Shown in pieces: positions 27,154-34,291 of a DNA stretch of 64,000 nt. The DNA lies in contig NZ_WVVW01000008.1 of NCBI RefSeq assembly GCF_009857815.1, positions 47,609 through 111,608 of the forward strand. The letters run 5' to 3'. Position numbers and translations under genes: made by a program. Positions within the stretch are counted from its first letter, which is position 1; each line of letters starts with the position of its first letter. Below the pieces are notes generated by a model that saw only the letters and a list, made by a program, of their open reading frames with translations, ran no database searches and was not told the origin of the DNA. Source of the DNA: Pseudomaricurvus sp. HS19. GTDB lineage: Bacteria > Pseudomonadota > Gammaproteobacteria > Pseudomonadales > Cellvibrionaceae.

Positions 27154-28032
27154 TCAGGGTTTCTGGCCTTTGGGACGGAATGGCAGCTCACGGCTCTCGT
27201 CTGCCAGGCCCCGCTGGGTAAACAGTGTATCGGTCAGGCCTTGGTCGTAGACGATGTCGGTGGTAACCAGGCGCGTGCGGGTATCCTTTTTCAGGTCCTG
27301 CATGGCACTTTCGTAGACAGTCCAGTAACCCTGTACCTTGCGGATCTTGCTGGCCTGCAGGCGTTTGGTCGGGCTCTTGCCGCGGGTGTAGAAGTCCACC
27401 CGCAGGGCCAGCAGCAGTTTTTCATGGATGCAGCTCACCCGTTTGCTGTAGACCGAATTGGATTTTTTCACCGGGATGCTCTCCAGCAGGATGCAGGGCA
27501 CGCCGCCCACCTTGTCTTTGCCGATGATGCGGTGGTTGTCCATATCCACCTCCCGGTCGCCCAGGTCTTCGTAGAAAAAATCGGAGCCGACAAAGCGGCC
27601 GCCCTTGCGGCTGGAGGCGATGCGCCGCACCTTGCCGAGGGAGGGCAGGTAGAGCCACTGGTCGGAATCGTCACCCTTGTGGTCCATGGTGAGCAAGCCG
27701 GTGCCGGCGATATCGTTGGGTTCGATAAAGCGCATCAGTACGCCGCGCTCGCCGTTGCCGCGATCAATCCCGTAGCTGTAGAGCAGGCGCTGTTTATCCA
27801 CTTTGCCTTTGCTCTCCAGCAGCATTACCACACGAGCGGCGTGATCCTGGCCGGCGGGGCGATCATAGACGGCCTGCGCCAGCGCGGTGGCATCGGGGGT
27901 GGCTTTGGGGGGACTGGCTGCCAACAGGACACCGCTGCAACCCAGCAGCGCCAACAGGGTGCTGCAGCGCTTCCGCAGGTGCGATTGAGGTTTGCCCGGA
28001 CGTGCGCAAACCTGTTGCAGATGGGTAGTCAT
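27154..28032 (-). CDS. LolA-like outer-membrane lipoprotein-sorting protein
   Basis: A 292-aa exported protein: signal region CSTLLALLGCSGVLLAASPP (possibly a lipobox at LLGC), then the LolA-like fold (VVMLLESKGKVDKQRLLYSYGIDR... GVLMRFIEPNDIAGTGLLTMDHKGDDSDQWLYLPSLGKVRRIASSRKGGRFVGSDFFYEDLG). The block DQWLYLPSLGKVRRI..GSDFFYEDL is diagnostic of the PF17131 group, whose genes usually accompany MMPL/RND exporters. The ATG giving MTTHLQQV is chosen; a long upstream in-frame extension lacks signal features. It is the first gene of the three-gene envelope operon. Confidence 0.85.
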   Translation of the reverse strand: MTTHLQQVCARPGKPQSHLRKRCSTLLALLGCSGVLLAASPPKATPDATALAQAVYDRPAGQDHAARVVMLLESKGKVDKQRLLYSYGIDRGNGERGVLMRFIEPNDIAGTGLLTMDHKGDDSDQWLYLPSLGKVRRIASSRKGGRFVGSDFFYEDLGDREVDMDNHRIIGKDKVGGVPCILLESIPVKKSNSVYSKRVSCIHEKLLLALRVDFYTRGKSPTKRLQASKIRKVQGYWTVYESAMQDLKKDTRTRLVTTDIVYDQGLTDTLFTQRGLADESRELPFRPKGQKP

Positions 28033-28300
28033 GGAGCAGTCATTCCGTTGTTGCGGGCGCTGGGGTGGCCCGGTCACGTTCCTGTGTAGCCGAAAAGGCC
28101 ACCCCATTCTACCTATGGAAGTCACAGGCATAAAAGGCGTCACAGTTTTTTCTTTGCGCTGTCGAATCTGACGACAGGCGACGGCCGGGCTGTATTTATT
28201 GGTGCCGTGTGAGTTGCGGCGATCTGCTACCATCAGCGCCATAATCAGGGTGCTGGCCGACGTTGTGGTGGCCGGCGCCCAAATCGCAGAGGGGAGATTT

Positions 28301-28642
28301 ATGGCAGTTCAGGCATTGCCCATTATCAAGGCATTGGCGCCTTACGTGGCACAGATTGCATCGGTGGCGATCCCGGCGTTCACGTCCCGTAAGGATGATG
28401 TCAAAACCGATCCGGTCGTGGTGCAGCAAATCGAGGAGCTGCAGGCGGCCGCGACCCAGAATGCGCAGTCCATTCACACCCTGGCCGAGAAGCTGCAACT
28501 CACTATGGAGGCGGCAGAGGTGGCTGCCAGCGAAGCCCGTCGGCAGGTGGAGCTGTTCCGCCGTCTGCTGTTTTTATCCCTGGGGGTGTCGGCCCTGTCA
28601 CTGTTGGGGTGTGTGGGGCTGTTGCTGACCCGGGGAGGATGA
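28301..28642 (+). CDS. Small coiled-coil protein with C-terminal membrane helix
   Basis: A 113-aa protein preceded by GAGGGGAG 6 bp before the ATG. Residues 35-85 (VVQQIEELQAAATQNAQSIHTLAEKLQLTMEAAEVAASEARRQVELF) form a heptad-patterned helix, followed by one transmembrane helix (LLFLSLGVSALSLLGCVGLLL). The N-terminus resembles the start of YrbL/YhcB-like tail anchors only loosely, so no family is claimed. It is divergent from the LolA-like operon and convergent with the TetR gene. Confidence 0.6.
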   Translation: MAVQALPIIKALAPYVAQIASVAIPAFTSRKDDVKTDPVVVQQIEELQAAATQNAQSIHTLAEKLQLTMEAAEVAASEARRQVELFRRLLFLSLGVSALSLLGCVGLLLTRGG

Positions 28643-28677
28643 GGCCCGGACAGACATTGACTCAGCCAGGCGTGGCC

Positions 28678-29244
28678 TCAGGCGCTGCCGCTCTCGTCCA
28701 CAATCGCCTGGATCGATTGCGCCAGCCAGGCTGAGATCTCCATCTCCCGTGCCGGGTTGTTGGTGATGATCGGCAGCTGCCGGGAGTAGATCACGAAGCT
28801 GGTGGCCAGCATGAAAATTTCGGTGGCCCGGGCCTCGGCCCCCGGGCCGCCGAGCCAGCGGGCAAACGGGCCAATCACATGTTCCTCGGTGACCCGGGCG
28901 GTGATGCCGCGGGCGTCGGGGTCGCCTGCCGACAGCGCGATAATGGCCGGCGGCGTAATCTCCTGCTGCGGGTCGTTGAACAGCGCCACCAGCCGCTTAC
29001 CTATCTCCTTGCGATCCCCCTCCATCACCCCTGCCAGGCTGACGGCGTCTGTCAGCGCCGCTTCGAACAGCCCCGCCTTGGAGCCAAAGTAGCGCAATAG
29101 CATGGGTGAACTGATATCCGCTGCCTCGGCTATGTCACGGATGCCGGCGCGGGCGTAACCCACTTCGGCAAAGGCCTTTTGGGCGGCCAGCAGAATTCGG
29201 GCTTTGGTCTGTTCGGCGTTGCGGCGCTTGGGGGTTGTGTTCAT
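28678..29244 (-). CDS. TetR family transcriptional regulator
   Basis: A 188-aa regulator. The N-terminal helix-turn-helix reads ILLAAQKAFAEVGYARAGIRDIAEAADISSPMLLRYFGSKAGLFEAAL, textbook TetR_N. The C-terminal ligand domain has no recognisable subfamily. It is divergent from the alpha/beta hydrolase gene, and an almost perfect 30-bp palindrome lies in their 137-bp spacer. It most likely represses both itself and the hydrolase and is released by a substrate of the hydrolase. Confidence 0.9.
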   Translation of the reverse strand: MNTTPKRRNAEQTKARILLAAQKAFAEVGYARAGIRDIAEAADISSPMLLRYFGSKAGLFEAALTDAVSLAGVMEGDRKEIGKRLVALFNDPQQEITPPAIIALSAGDPDARGITARVTEEHVIGPFARWLGGPGAEARATEIFMLATSFVIYSRQLPIITNNPAREMEISAWLAQSIQAIVDESGSA

Positions 29245-29315
29245 CGAGGCTCGGGTTCAATGGTGTAAAAAGTGCCAGGGCAGGGTAAACGAACTCTTGC
29301 GCGGACGGCAATTGC

Positions 29316-29345
29316 GACATAAGTTATCAGGTGATAACTTATGTC
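29316..29345. promoter_or_regulatory. TetR operator palindrome
   Basis: Two perfect 14-bp arms (GACATAAGTTATCA and its complement) flank a GG centre. It lies 72 bp before the TetR start and 37 bp before the hydrolase start. Length and symmetry fit a TetR-family operator binding one or two dimers, and the AT-rich core may also contain promoter elements. Confidence 0.85.
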
Positions 29346-29381
29346 TTGCTCATCAACATAACCATAAAAAGGAGTATCGCA

Positions 29382-30119
29382 ATGGCAACGTTCATGCTGG
29401 TTCACGGTGGTGGACACGGTGGCTGGTGCTACCAGCCAGTGGCTAAGCGGCTGCGGGCGGAAGGGCACGAGGTGCACGCACCCTCCCTCACCGGGCTGGC
29501 GGATCGCTCGCACCTGCTCAGTGACACCATCAATCTGGACACCCATATCACCGATGTGGTGCAGCTAGTGGAGTATGAGGACCTGCGGGATGTGATCCTG
29601 GTGGGGCACAGCTACGGCGGTATGGTGATTACCGGGGTGGCGGATCGCGCCACGGATCGCATTGCCAATATCGTCTACCTGGATGCGGCCTACCCCATGC
29701 ATGGCCAGTCGTTGGCGGATGTGGCTGCCGATATGATGGCGGCAGCGCATCAGGACATGCAGGTGGTGGACGGTGTGGAGCTGGTGCTGTTCCCCGGCTC
29801 CTATCCCATGACCCCGGATAACTACTACGGTGTGACCGATCCGCAGCAGATTGCCTGGATGAAACCCAAGCTGACGCCACACCCCTGGGCCTGCTTCACA
29901 CAGAAGCTGGAGCTGGGGAATGAGGCGGCCATGCGTCAGCTGCCGCAGTCGTTTATCGCCTGTACGGCGAACCTGCTGGATGAGTACCGGGAGGCGCTGA
30001 AGTCCCTCTGCCAGGGGCGTTTCTGGGAGATCGATACCGGTCACGACCTTATGATCACCGAGCCGGACTTTGTCGCCGATGCCCTCTGCAAGATCGCGGC
30101 GGAGGTGGATGGTCGCTGA
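29382..30119 (+). CDS. Alpha/beta fold hydrolase (EstC/salicylate-esterase-like)
   Basis: A 245-aa cytoplasmic hydrolase. MATFMLVHGGGHGGWCYQPVAKRL is the HGG oxyanion block, VILVGHSYGGMVITG carries the nucleophile Ser (G-H-S-Y-G-G), and IDTGHDLMITEPDFVADAL carries the catalytic His. This is the plant-salicylate-esterase/EstC-like group (COG0596-related) that hydrolyses aryl or macrolide esters; pyrethroid-type esterases are also near. An AAGGAG ribosome site lies 8 bp before the ATG. Control by the divergent TetR is strongly suggested by the intervening palindrome. A terminator lies 24 bp after the stop. Confidence 0.88.
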   Translation: MATFMLVHGGGHGGWCYQPVAKRLRAEGHEVHAPSLTGLADRSHLLSDTINLDTHITDVVQLVEYEDLRDVILVGHSYGGMVITGVADRATDRIANIVYLDAAYPMHGQSLADVAADMMAAAHQDMQVVDGVELVLFPGSYPMTPDNYYGVTDPQQIAWMKPKLTPHPWACFTQKLELGNEAAMRQLPQSFIACTANLLDEYREALKSLCQGRFWEIDTGHDLMITEPDFVADALCKIAAEVDGR

Positions 30120-30142
30120 GCCAGCCTGCCAGCGCGGTTAAG

Positions 30143-30168
30143 GGGCGGCCTTCGGGTCGCCTTTTTTG
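30143..30168 (+). terminator. Rho-independent terminator of the hydrolase gene
   Basis: A GGGCGGCC/GGTCGCC stem (with one wobble) around TTCG is followed by six T. It ends the TetR-linked hydrolase transcript. Confidence 0.8.
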
Positions 30169-30234
30169 TTTGGGCTTGCCTGCACCGGAAGCACTTGCTT
30201 CCGCGGTGTGAGCGCGATATTGTAACCAGCTGAT

Positions 30235-30262
30235 CACACTGTTACCAGTCGGTTACAGTGTG
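30235..30262. promoter_or_regulatory. Long imperfect palindrome
   Basis: CACACTGTTACC and GGTTACAGTGTG form 12-bp arms with one mismatch around AGTC. There is no T run, so an operator is more likely than a terminator. It sits 400 bp before the E1 gene. A preceding TTGTAACCAGCTGATCACA repeats part of the arm (GTAACCAG), suggesting a second half-site. Confidence 0.45.
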
Positions 30263-30659
30263 GCGGGTGAGTGGTTGATTTTATTGATGCCCGTCCCGCT
30301 CAGCGGCAATGAGGGCGCGGCAGGATTCGTGTGTCACCGGTTGTTATGGTTCCGTGACAGGGGGTTCTGCAGCAACAGCAGTTTCCCCCGGCCTGCTAAG
30401 CTGAGTGGAAGGTCGGCACAGCACGGTTTTTCGGGGGCTTTTGCCGGCGTTCATATTCAACAGTGATGTTGACTAAAAAGGGGGTGGCATAGTAGTCTAC
30501 GGCGGTTTTTAGTCTGCTGAAATCGGGTCTCGCGTCAGCTGGAACTGCTGGCATTCCGGGGTCTGAATCACTCCCCCCGTATTACCCGTTTAAATAAAAG
30601 ATTGTGGCCATTCGCAACCCATACAGTTGTGTAGAGTTTGAATTGAGAGGAGATGAATA
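30263..30659. other. Long 5' region of the E1 operon, no gene called
   Basis: This 400-bp spacer ahead of the E1 gene holds no convincing coding frame or family hit. It ends in GAGAGGAG, a strong ribosome site 6 bp before the E1 ATG. It presumably contains the promoter and a long leader; I see no riboswitch fold that I can name. Confidence 0.5.
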
Positions 30660-32681
30660 ATGACAATTGATGTCAAGTCGATAGATCCCGGTACGTTGAA
30701 GGAGATTTACCGCCAGATGTCCCGCATTCACGAGGTGGATAAAGCCATCCAGGCGGGCCTGTCCAGTGGTAAGTTTATGTTCACTTACTGGCCAATGACC
30801 GGTCAGGAAGGCATCCCAGCTTCCATCGCTCCTCTGATCACCAGCGAAGACCACATGGTGACCATCTACCGTGGTATTCACGATCAGGTGGCCAAGGGTG
30901 TACCCCTGAAAGGCCTGTTCGCTGAAGCACTGGGTCGTGAAGGCGGTGTGAACAAGGGTAAAGGTGGTTCTCCACACATCTCCGATCCTTCTTCCGGTTC
31001 CATGCTGACCACCGCGATTGTGGGCGCCGGTGCGCCGATCGCCAATGGTCTGGCGTTGGCTGAAAAGCTGCGCGGCACTGACAAGGTCACCATCGTTAAC
31101 TTCGGTGATGGTGCCACCAGTATCGGTGCTGTGCACGAAGCCATGAACATGGCCGGTGTGTGGGAGCTGCCGGTGATCTTCCTGTGTCAGAACAACCTGA
31201 TCGGTGAGTACACGGCGATTCCTGATTACACCAAGGGCGAGAACTTCACCTCCCGTGCAGAAGCCCTGGGCTTCCGCGGCGTGCGCCTGAACGGTAATGA
31301 TCCGGTGGCGTTCCACAACGGCATGAAAGAGATCATCGCCAGCGTGCGTGAAGGCAAGGGTCCTGTATTTGTTGAGGCCATGACCAATCGTCTGGGTCCT
31401 CACGCCGGTGTGGGCTGGAGCCACCTGCTGAAAGGTGATGACCTGAAAGCAGCCAAGACCGACTGGCCGGTGCCTGCCACCCGTCAGGCGCTGCTGGATG
31501 CCGGTATCTGCACCGAGGAAGAGCTGGCCGATATCGACAACTCCGCCAAGGCCGAAGTGGCCGAGGCTGTTGAGTGGGCCATGAACAGCCCTGTCACCGG
31601 CGAAGACGAAATGCTGCTGGACGTCTACGGCGATCCAGATGTTGTGCCGCGTCGTGGCCAGCGTATCAAGCGTGAAGCCGAGCCCGAGTGGACCGGTGAA
31701 ACCAAGACCATGGCGATGTTTGAAGCCGTTCAGGACGCCCTGGATCTCTCCATGCAGGCGGACGAGAACGTCTACTGCCTGGGTGAGGATATCGGTGACG
31801 ATCCCGGCGGTGTGTTCAAGTGCTTTAAGGGCATGCAGAGCAAGTGGGGCGAGCGTATCCGTCCTACCCCGATTGCCGAGCAGGCCATTATCGGTTGTGC
31901 CACTGGTTCTGCCCTGGTGGGCATGAAGCCGGTTGCCGAAATCATGTTCGCCGACTTCGTTGGCGTGTGTATGGACCAGATCACCAACCATGCGGCCAAG
32001 CAGCGCTACATGTCCGGTGCGACCACTACCGTGCCTATGACCGTACGTATGATCTGCGGTGGTGGTATCGGTGGTTTCGGTGCCCAGCACTCCCAGTCCA
32101 CTGAAGCCATGCTGTTGCATCAACCAGGCCTGAAGATCGTTTACCCAAGCACTCCTACCGAGGCCAAGGGTCTGCTGATGAGCTGTATTGCGGATGAGGA
32201 TCCGTGTATCCAGTTCGAGTCCATGATGCTGACCTACGCCCTGAAGGAAGAAGTGCCTGTGGGTGACTACCGCATCCCTCTGGGTGTGGCCAAGGTCAAG
32301 CGCGAAGGTACCGACATTACTCTGGTGACCTACGGTTGGCAGGTGATGCAGTGTCTGCTGGCAGCGGAAGAGCTGGCCAAAGAGGGTATCAACGCCGAGG
32401 TTCTCGACCTGCGTACCTTGCTGCCGCTGGATTATGATCGTATTCTCTCCTCCGTCGAGAAGACCGGTCGTGCACTGGTGGTACACGCCGCGGTAGAATT
32501 CTGTGGCCTGGGCTCCGAGATCGCGTCTACCATCAACGAAGAGTTGTTCACCAAACTGAAGGGCCCTGCCGCCAGATTCGGTGCGGCCTATGCGCCGATT
32601 GCGTACTCCAAAACCATTGAAACCGCGCAGGTGCCGAATGTGAACAGCATCGTTGCCCGTGTTCGTGAGATGTTTAAGTAA
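30660..32681 (+). CDS. 2-oxoacid/acetoin dehydrogenase E1, fused alpha and beta subunits
   Basis: A 673-aa thiamine-diphosphate enzyme. Residues about 10-310 are an E1 alpha subunit (MTGQEGIPASIAPLI, then VNFGDGATSIGAVHEAMNMAGVWELPVIFLCQNN, the GDG-x(n)-NN cofactor motif). Residues about 345-673 are E1 beta (MAMFEAVQDALDLSM, YCLGEDIGDDPGGVFKCFKG, PIAEQAIIGCATGSALVGMKPVAEIMFADF, GGGIGGFGAQHSQSTEAM). Both halves are complete, so one chain should make the active heterotetramer-like dimer. The usual E2 acyltransferase and E3 are absent; instead two free lipoyl domains and an SDR follow. A 2-oxoacid or acetoin substrate is likely; which one is unknown. Confidence 0.88.
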   Translation: MTIDVKSIDPGTLKEIYRQMSRIHEVDKAIQAGLSSGKFMFTYWPMTGQEGIPASIAPLITSEDHMVTIYRGIHDQVAKGVPLKGLFAEALGREGGVNKGKGGSPHISDPSSGSMLTTAIVGAGAPIANGLALAEKLRGTDKVTIVNFGDGATSIGAVHEAMNMAGVWELPVIFLCQNNLIGEYTAIPDYTKGENFTSRAEALGFRGVRLNGNDPVAFHNGMKEIIASVREGKGPVFVEAMTNRLGPHAGVGWSHLLKGDDLKAAKTDWPVPATRQALLDAGICTEEELADIDNSAKAEVAEAVEWAMNSPVTGEDEMLLDVYGDPDVVPRRGQRIKREAEPEWTGETKTMAMFEAVQDALDLSMQADENVYCLGEDIGDDPGGVFKCFKGMQSKWGERIRPTPIAEQAIIGCATGSALVGMKPVAEIMFADFVGVCMDQITNHAAKQRYMSGATTTVPMTVRMICGGGIGGFGAQHSQSTEAMLLHQPGLKIVYPSTPTEAKGLLMSCIADEDPCIQFESMMLTYALKEEVPVGDYRIPLGVAKVKREGTDITLVTYGWQVMQCLLAAEELAKEGINAEVLDLRTLLPLDYDRILSSVEKTGRALVVHAAVEFCGLGSEIASTINEELFTKLKGPAARFGAAYAPIAYSKTIETAQVPNVNSIVARVREMFK

Positions 32682-32696
32682 ATTAAGGGGATTTCC

Positions 32697-32927
32697 ATGT
32701 CTACTTCTTTAACAATTCCAAAGCTGCAGATGTCTTCCACCGAAGGCACCCTGGCTGAGTGGCTGGTAGAAGATGGCGCGACTGTAGAAGAAGGTCAGCC
32801 AATCTACTCTCTGGAGACCGATAAGTCCGTTCAGGAAATCGAAGCTCCTGCTGCCGGCAAGCTGGTACAGAAGCAGCCTGCGGGTGAAACCTACCCGGTA
32901 GGTACCGAGATCGGCGAAATCGTTTAA
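32697..32927 (+). CDS. Free-standing lipoyl-domain protein 1
   Basis: A 76-aa protein that is a single biotinyl/lipoyl domain. YSLETDKSVQEIEAPAAGKL carries the E-T-D-K-S/A hairpin typical of lipoylation (biotin carriers have M-K-M). Flanking strands are LTIPKLQMSSTEGTLAEWLVEDGATVEEGQPI and PVGTEIGEIV. It lacks the E2 catalytic and subunit-binding domains. It starts 15 bp after the E1 gene, with AAGGGGA as ribosome site, so it is the probable lipoyl acceptor of that E1. A strong terminator lies behind it. Confidence 0.85.
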   Translation: MSTSLTIPKLQMSSTEGTLAEWLVEDGATVEEGQPIYSLETDKSVQEIEAPAAGKLVQKQPAGETYPVGTEIGEIV

Positions 32928-32950
32928 GGTTTCCCTGTCTCAGTGAACAG

Positions 32951-32985
32951 AACAACTGGCCCCTTTTGGGGCCAGTTGTTTATCG
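32951..32985 (+). terminator. Strong hairpin between the two lipoyl-domain genes
   Basis: A perfect 13-bp stem (AACAACTGGCCCC and its complement) with a TTTT loop starts 24 bp after the first lipoyl gene. The T-rich tail is short (GTTTAT). It probably attenuates transcription so that E1 and lipoyl domain 1 are made in excess of the downstream genes. Confidence 0.75.
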
Positions 32986-33037
32986 GCCCCCGCAAAACCC
33001 GGGGGTAGCGCTTTCGCAGGTATCGGAGAGCAGCAAG

Positions 33038-33268
33038 ATGAGTATTGAGGTGCGACTGCCACCAGTGGGCTTCTCCACCCGCAAGGTCATGCTGGCGGAG
33101 TTTCTGGTTGCCGATGGTGCTACAGTGGAGAAGGGCCAGCCCCTGTACATGTTGGAGCTGGACAAGACGGTGCAGGAGATGGAAGCGCCCGCAGCCGGTA
33201 CGTTGAGAATTCTCGCGAAGCCGGGCAAGGTCTACGAGGTGGGTACGCTGATCTGCGAGATCGTGTGA
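33038..33268 (+). CDS. Free-standing lipoyl-domain protein 2
   Basis: A second 76-aa single lipoyl/biotinyl domain, about 40% like the first: IEVRLPPVGFSTRKVMLAEFLVADGATVEKGQPLYMLELDKTVQEMEAPAAGTL. The attachment Lys is in E-L-D-K-T, again lipoyl-like. The ATG is chosen because a further upstream in-frame start reads through the terminator stem. Two different free lipoyl domains beside one E1 suggest separate partners or steps. Cytoplasmic. Confidence 0.82.
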   Translation: MSIEVRLPPVGFSTRKVMLAEFLVADGATVEKGQPLYMLELDKTVQEMEAPAAGTLRILAKPGKVYEVGTLICEIV

Positions 33269-33367
33269 CCTGCCAGCGCCCCCTGCAGTGGCGGGCGGGC
33301 AACGAATTAACCGGATACTGAATGGCTGGCGAGGCCGCCATTCAGCAGACAGACAAAAGGTGATGAA

Positions 33368-34048
33368 ATGGAACTGAAGGATAAAGTAGTAGTGGTAACC
33401 GGTGGCCTGGGATCCCTGGGTCGTGCCGTAACCGAAGAGGCGGCCAAGCGCGGTGCCACCGTGGTGGCTGTGGATGTGGTTGATGGCCAGCCAGCTGCAG
33501 GTGTCGAGTCCGTTGTGACTGCTGACCTGGGTGATGCCGAAGCCACTGCCGCGGCCATGGCGGGTATCGCCGCCAAGCACGGCCGCATTGATGCGCTGGT
33601 GAACATTGCCGGTGGTTTCGTATGGGAAACCATCACCGATGGTTCCATCGACAGCTTTGACCGCATGTACCAGATGAACGTGCGCACCGCTGTGAATGCC
33701 AGCAAAGGCACCCTGGCCCACTTCCCCGAAAGCGGCGGCCGCATCGTCAGCATCAGCGCCATCGGTTCCCTCAAGGGTGAGTTCGGTAACGCCGCCTACT
33801 CCGCGTCCAAGGCCGGTGTTTCCCGCTTTACCGAGTCCCTGGCGGTCGAGCTGAAGGAGCGCAACATCACCGTGAATGCGGTTATGCCCAGCATTATTGA
33901 CACCAAGCCCAACCGCGATGCCATGCCCGACGCTGACTACTCGGCCTGGGTTGCACCGGAAAAACTGGCAGAAGTGATTCTGTTCCTGGTAAGCGATCGC
34001 GCCGAAGCGGTAACCGGAGCCCTGATCCCGGTAACCGGCCGCGTCTGA
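33368..34048 (+). CDS. Short-chain dehydrogenase/reductase
   Basis: A 226-aa classical SDR: VVVVTGGLGSLGRAV (T-G-x3-G-x-G cofactor loop), VDVVDGQP at the end of strand 2, NIAGGFVW (N-A-G-like), catalytic Ser in IVSISAIGS, and YSASKAG carrying the Tyr-x3-Lys pair. The Asp-containing strand 2 suggests NAD(H) preference. It lies 99 bp after lipoyl protein 2 on the same strand and may act on the alcohol/ketone that feeds the E1 enzyme, for example an acetoin-like compound. That link is inference. The C-terminus GALIPVTGRV is normal. Confidence 0.87.
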   Translation: MELKDKVVVVTGGLGSLGRAVTEEAAKRGATVVAVDVVDGQPAAGVESVVTADLGDAEATAAAMAGIAAKHGRIDALVNIAGGFVWETITDGSIDSFDRMYQMNVRTAVNASKGTLAHFPESGGRIVSISAIGSLKGEFGNAAYSASKAGVSRFTESLAVELKERNITVNAVMPSIIDTKPNRDAMPDADYSAWVAPEKLAEVILFLVSDRAEAVTGALIPVTGRV

Positions 34049-34078
34049 TCACGCGGATCACAGATAAGCCCAATGCCG

Positions 34079-34190
34079 TCGTCGCGAGCGCAGCGTGGCG
34101 ACCCATGTTTACTGTGAGGCAGGTTGCAGCGTGCCAGGCATGAACAGCTTCGGCTCTGAAAAACACCCCTCGCAATGATGGGGCAGGGTT
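34079..34190. repeat. Degenerate REP-like block
   Basis: The spacer contains GTCGCGAGCGCAGCGTGGCGACCCATG on one side and CCTCGCAATGATGGGG on the other. These are recognisable relatives of the 'cattGCGAGcgCAGCGtGGCgAcCCATg' extragenic repeats common in proteobacteria. Only one copy is in this window, so the call rests on resemblance. Confidence 0.4.
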
Positions 34191-34204
34191 TATCATTAAC
34201 AACG

Positions 34205-34229
34205 ACGGCACCTGCGGGTGCCGTTTTTG
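34205..34229 (+). terminator. Rho-independent terminator of the E1/lipoyl/SDR operon
   Basis: An 8-bp stem (ACGGCACC/GGTGCCGT) with a TGCG loop is followed by TTTT-G. It separates the SDR gene from the CoA-transferase operon. Confidence 0.8.
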
Positions 34230-34291
34230 TTTATGGCCGGCGCCTCTGCGCTTATCCTGTCATGCATGAATCCTGAATCCCGGAATCTGTT

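Noticed and set aside
30582..32486. A 634-codon open frame antisense to the E1 gene
   Set aside because: It is a His/Gly/Thr-rich shadow frame produced by the codon bias of a highly expressed gene. It has no family likeness and no ribosome site.
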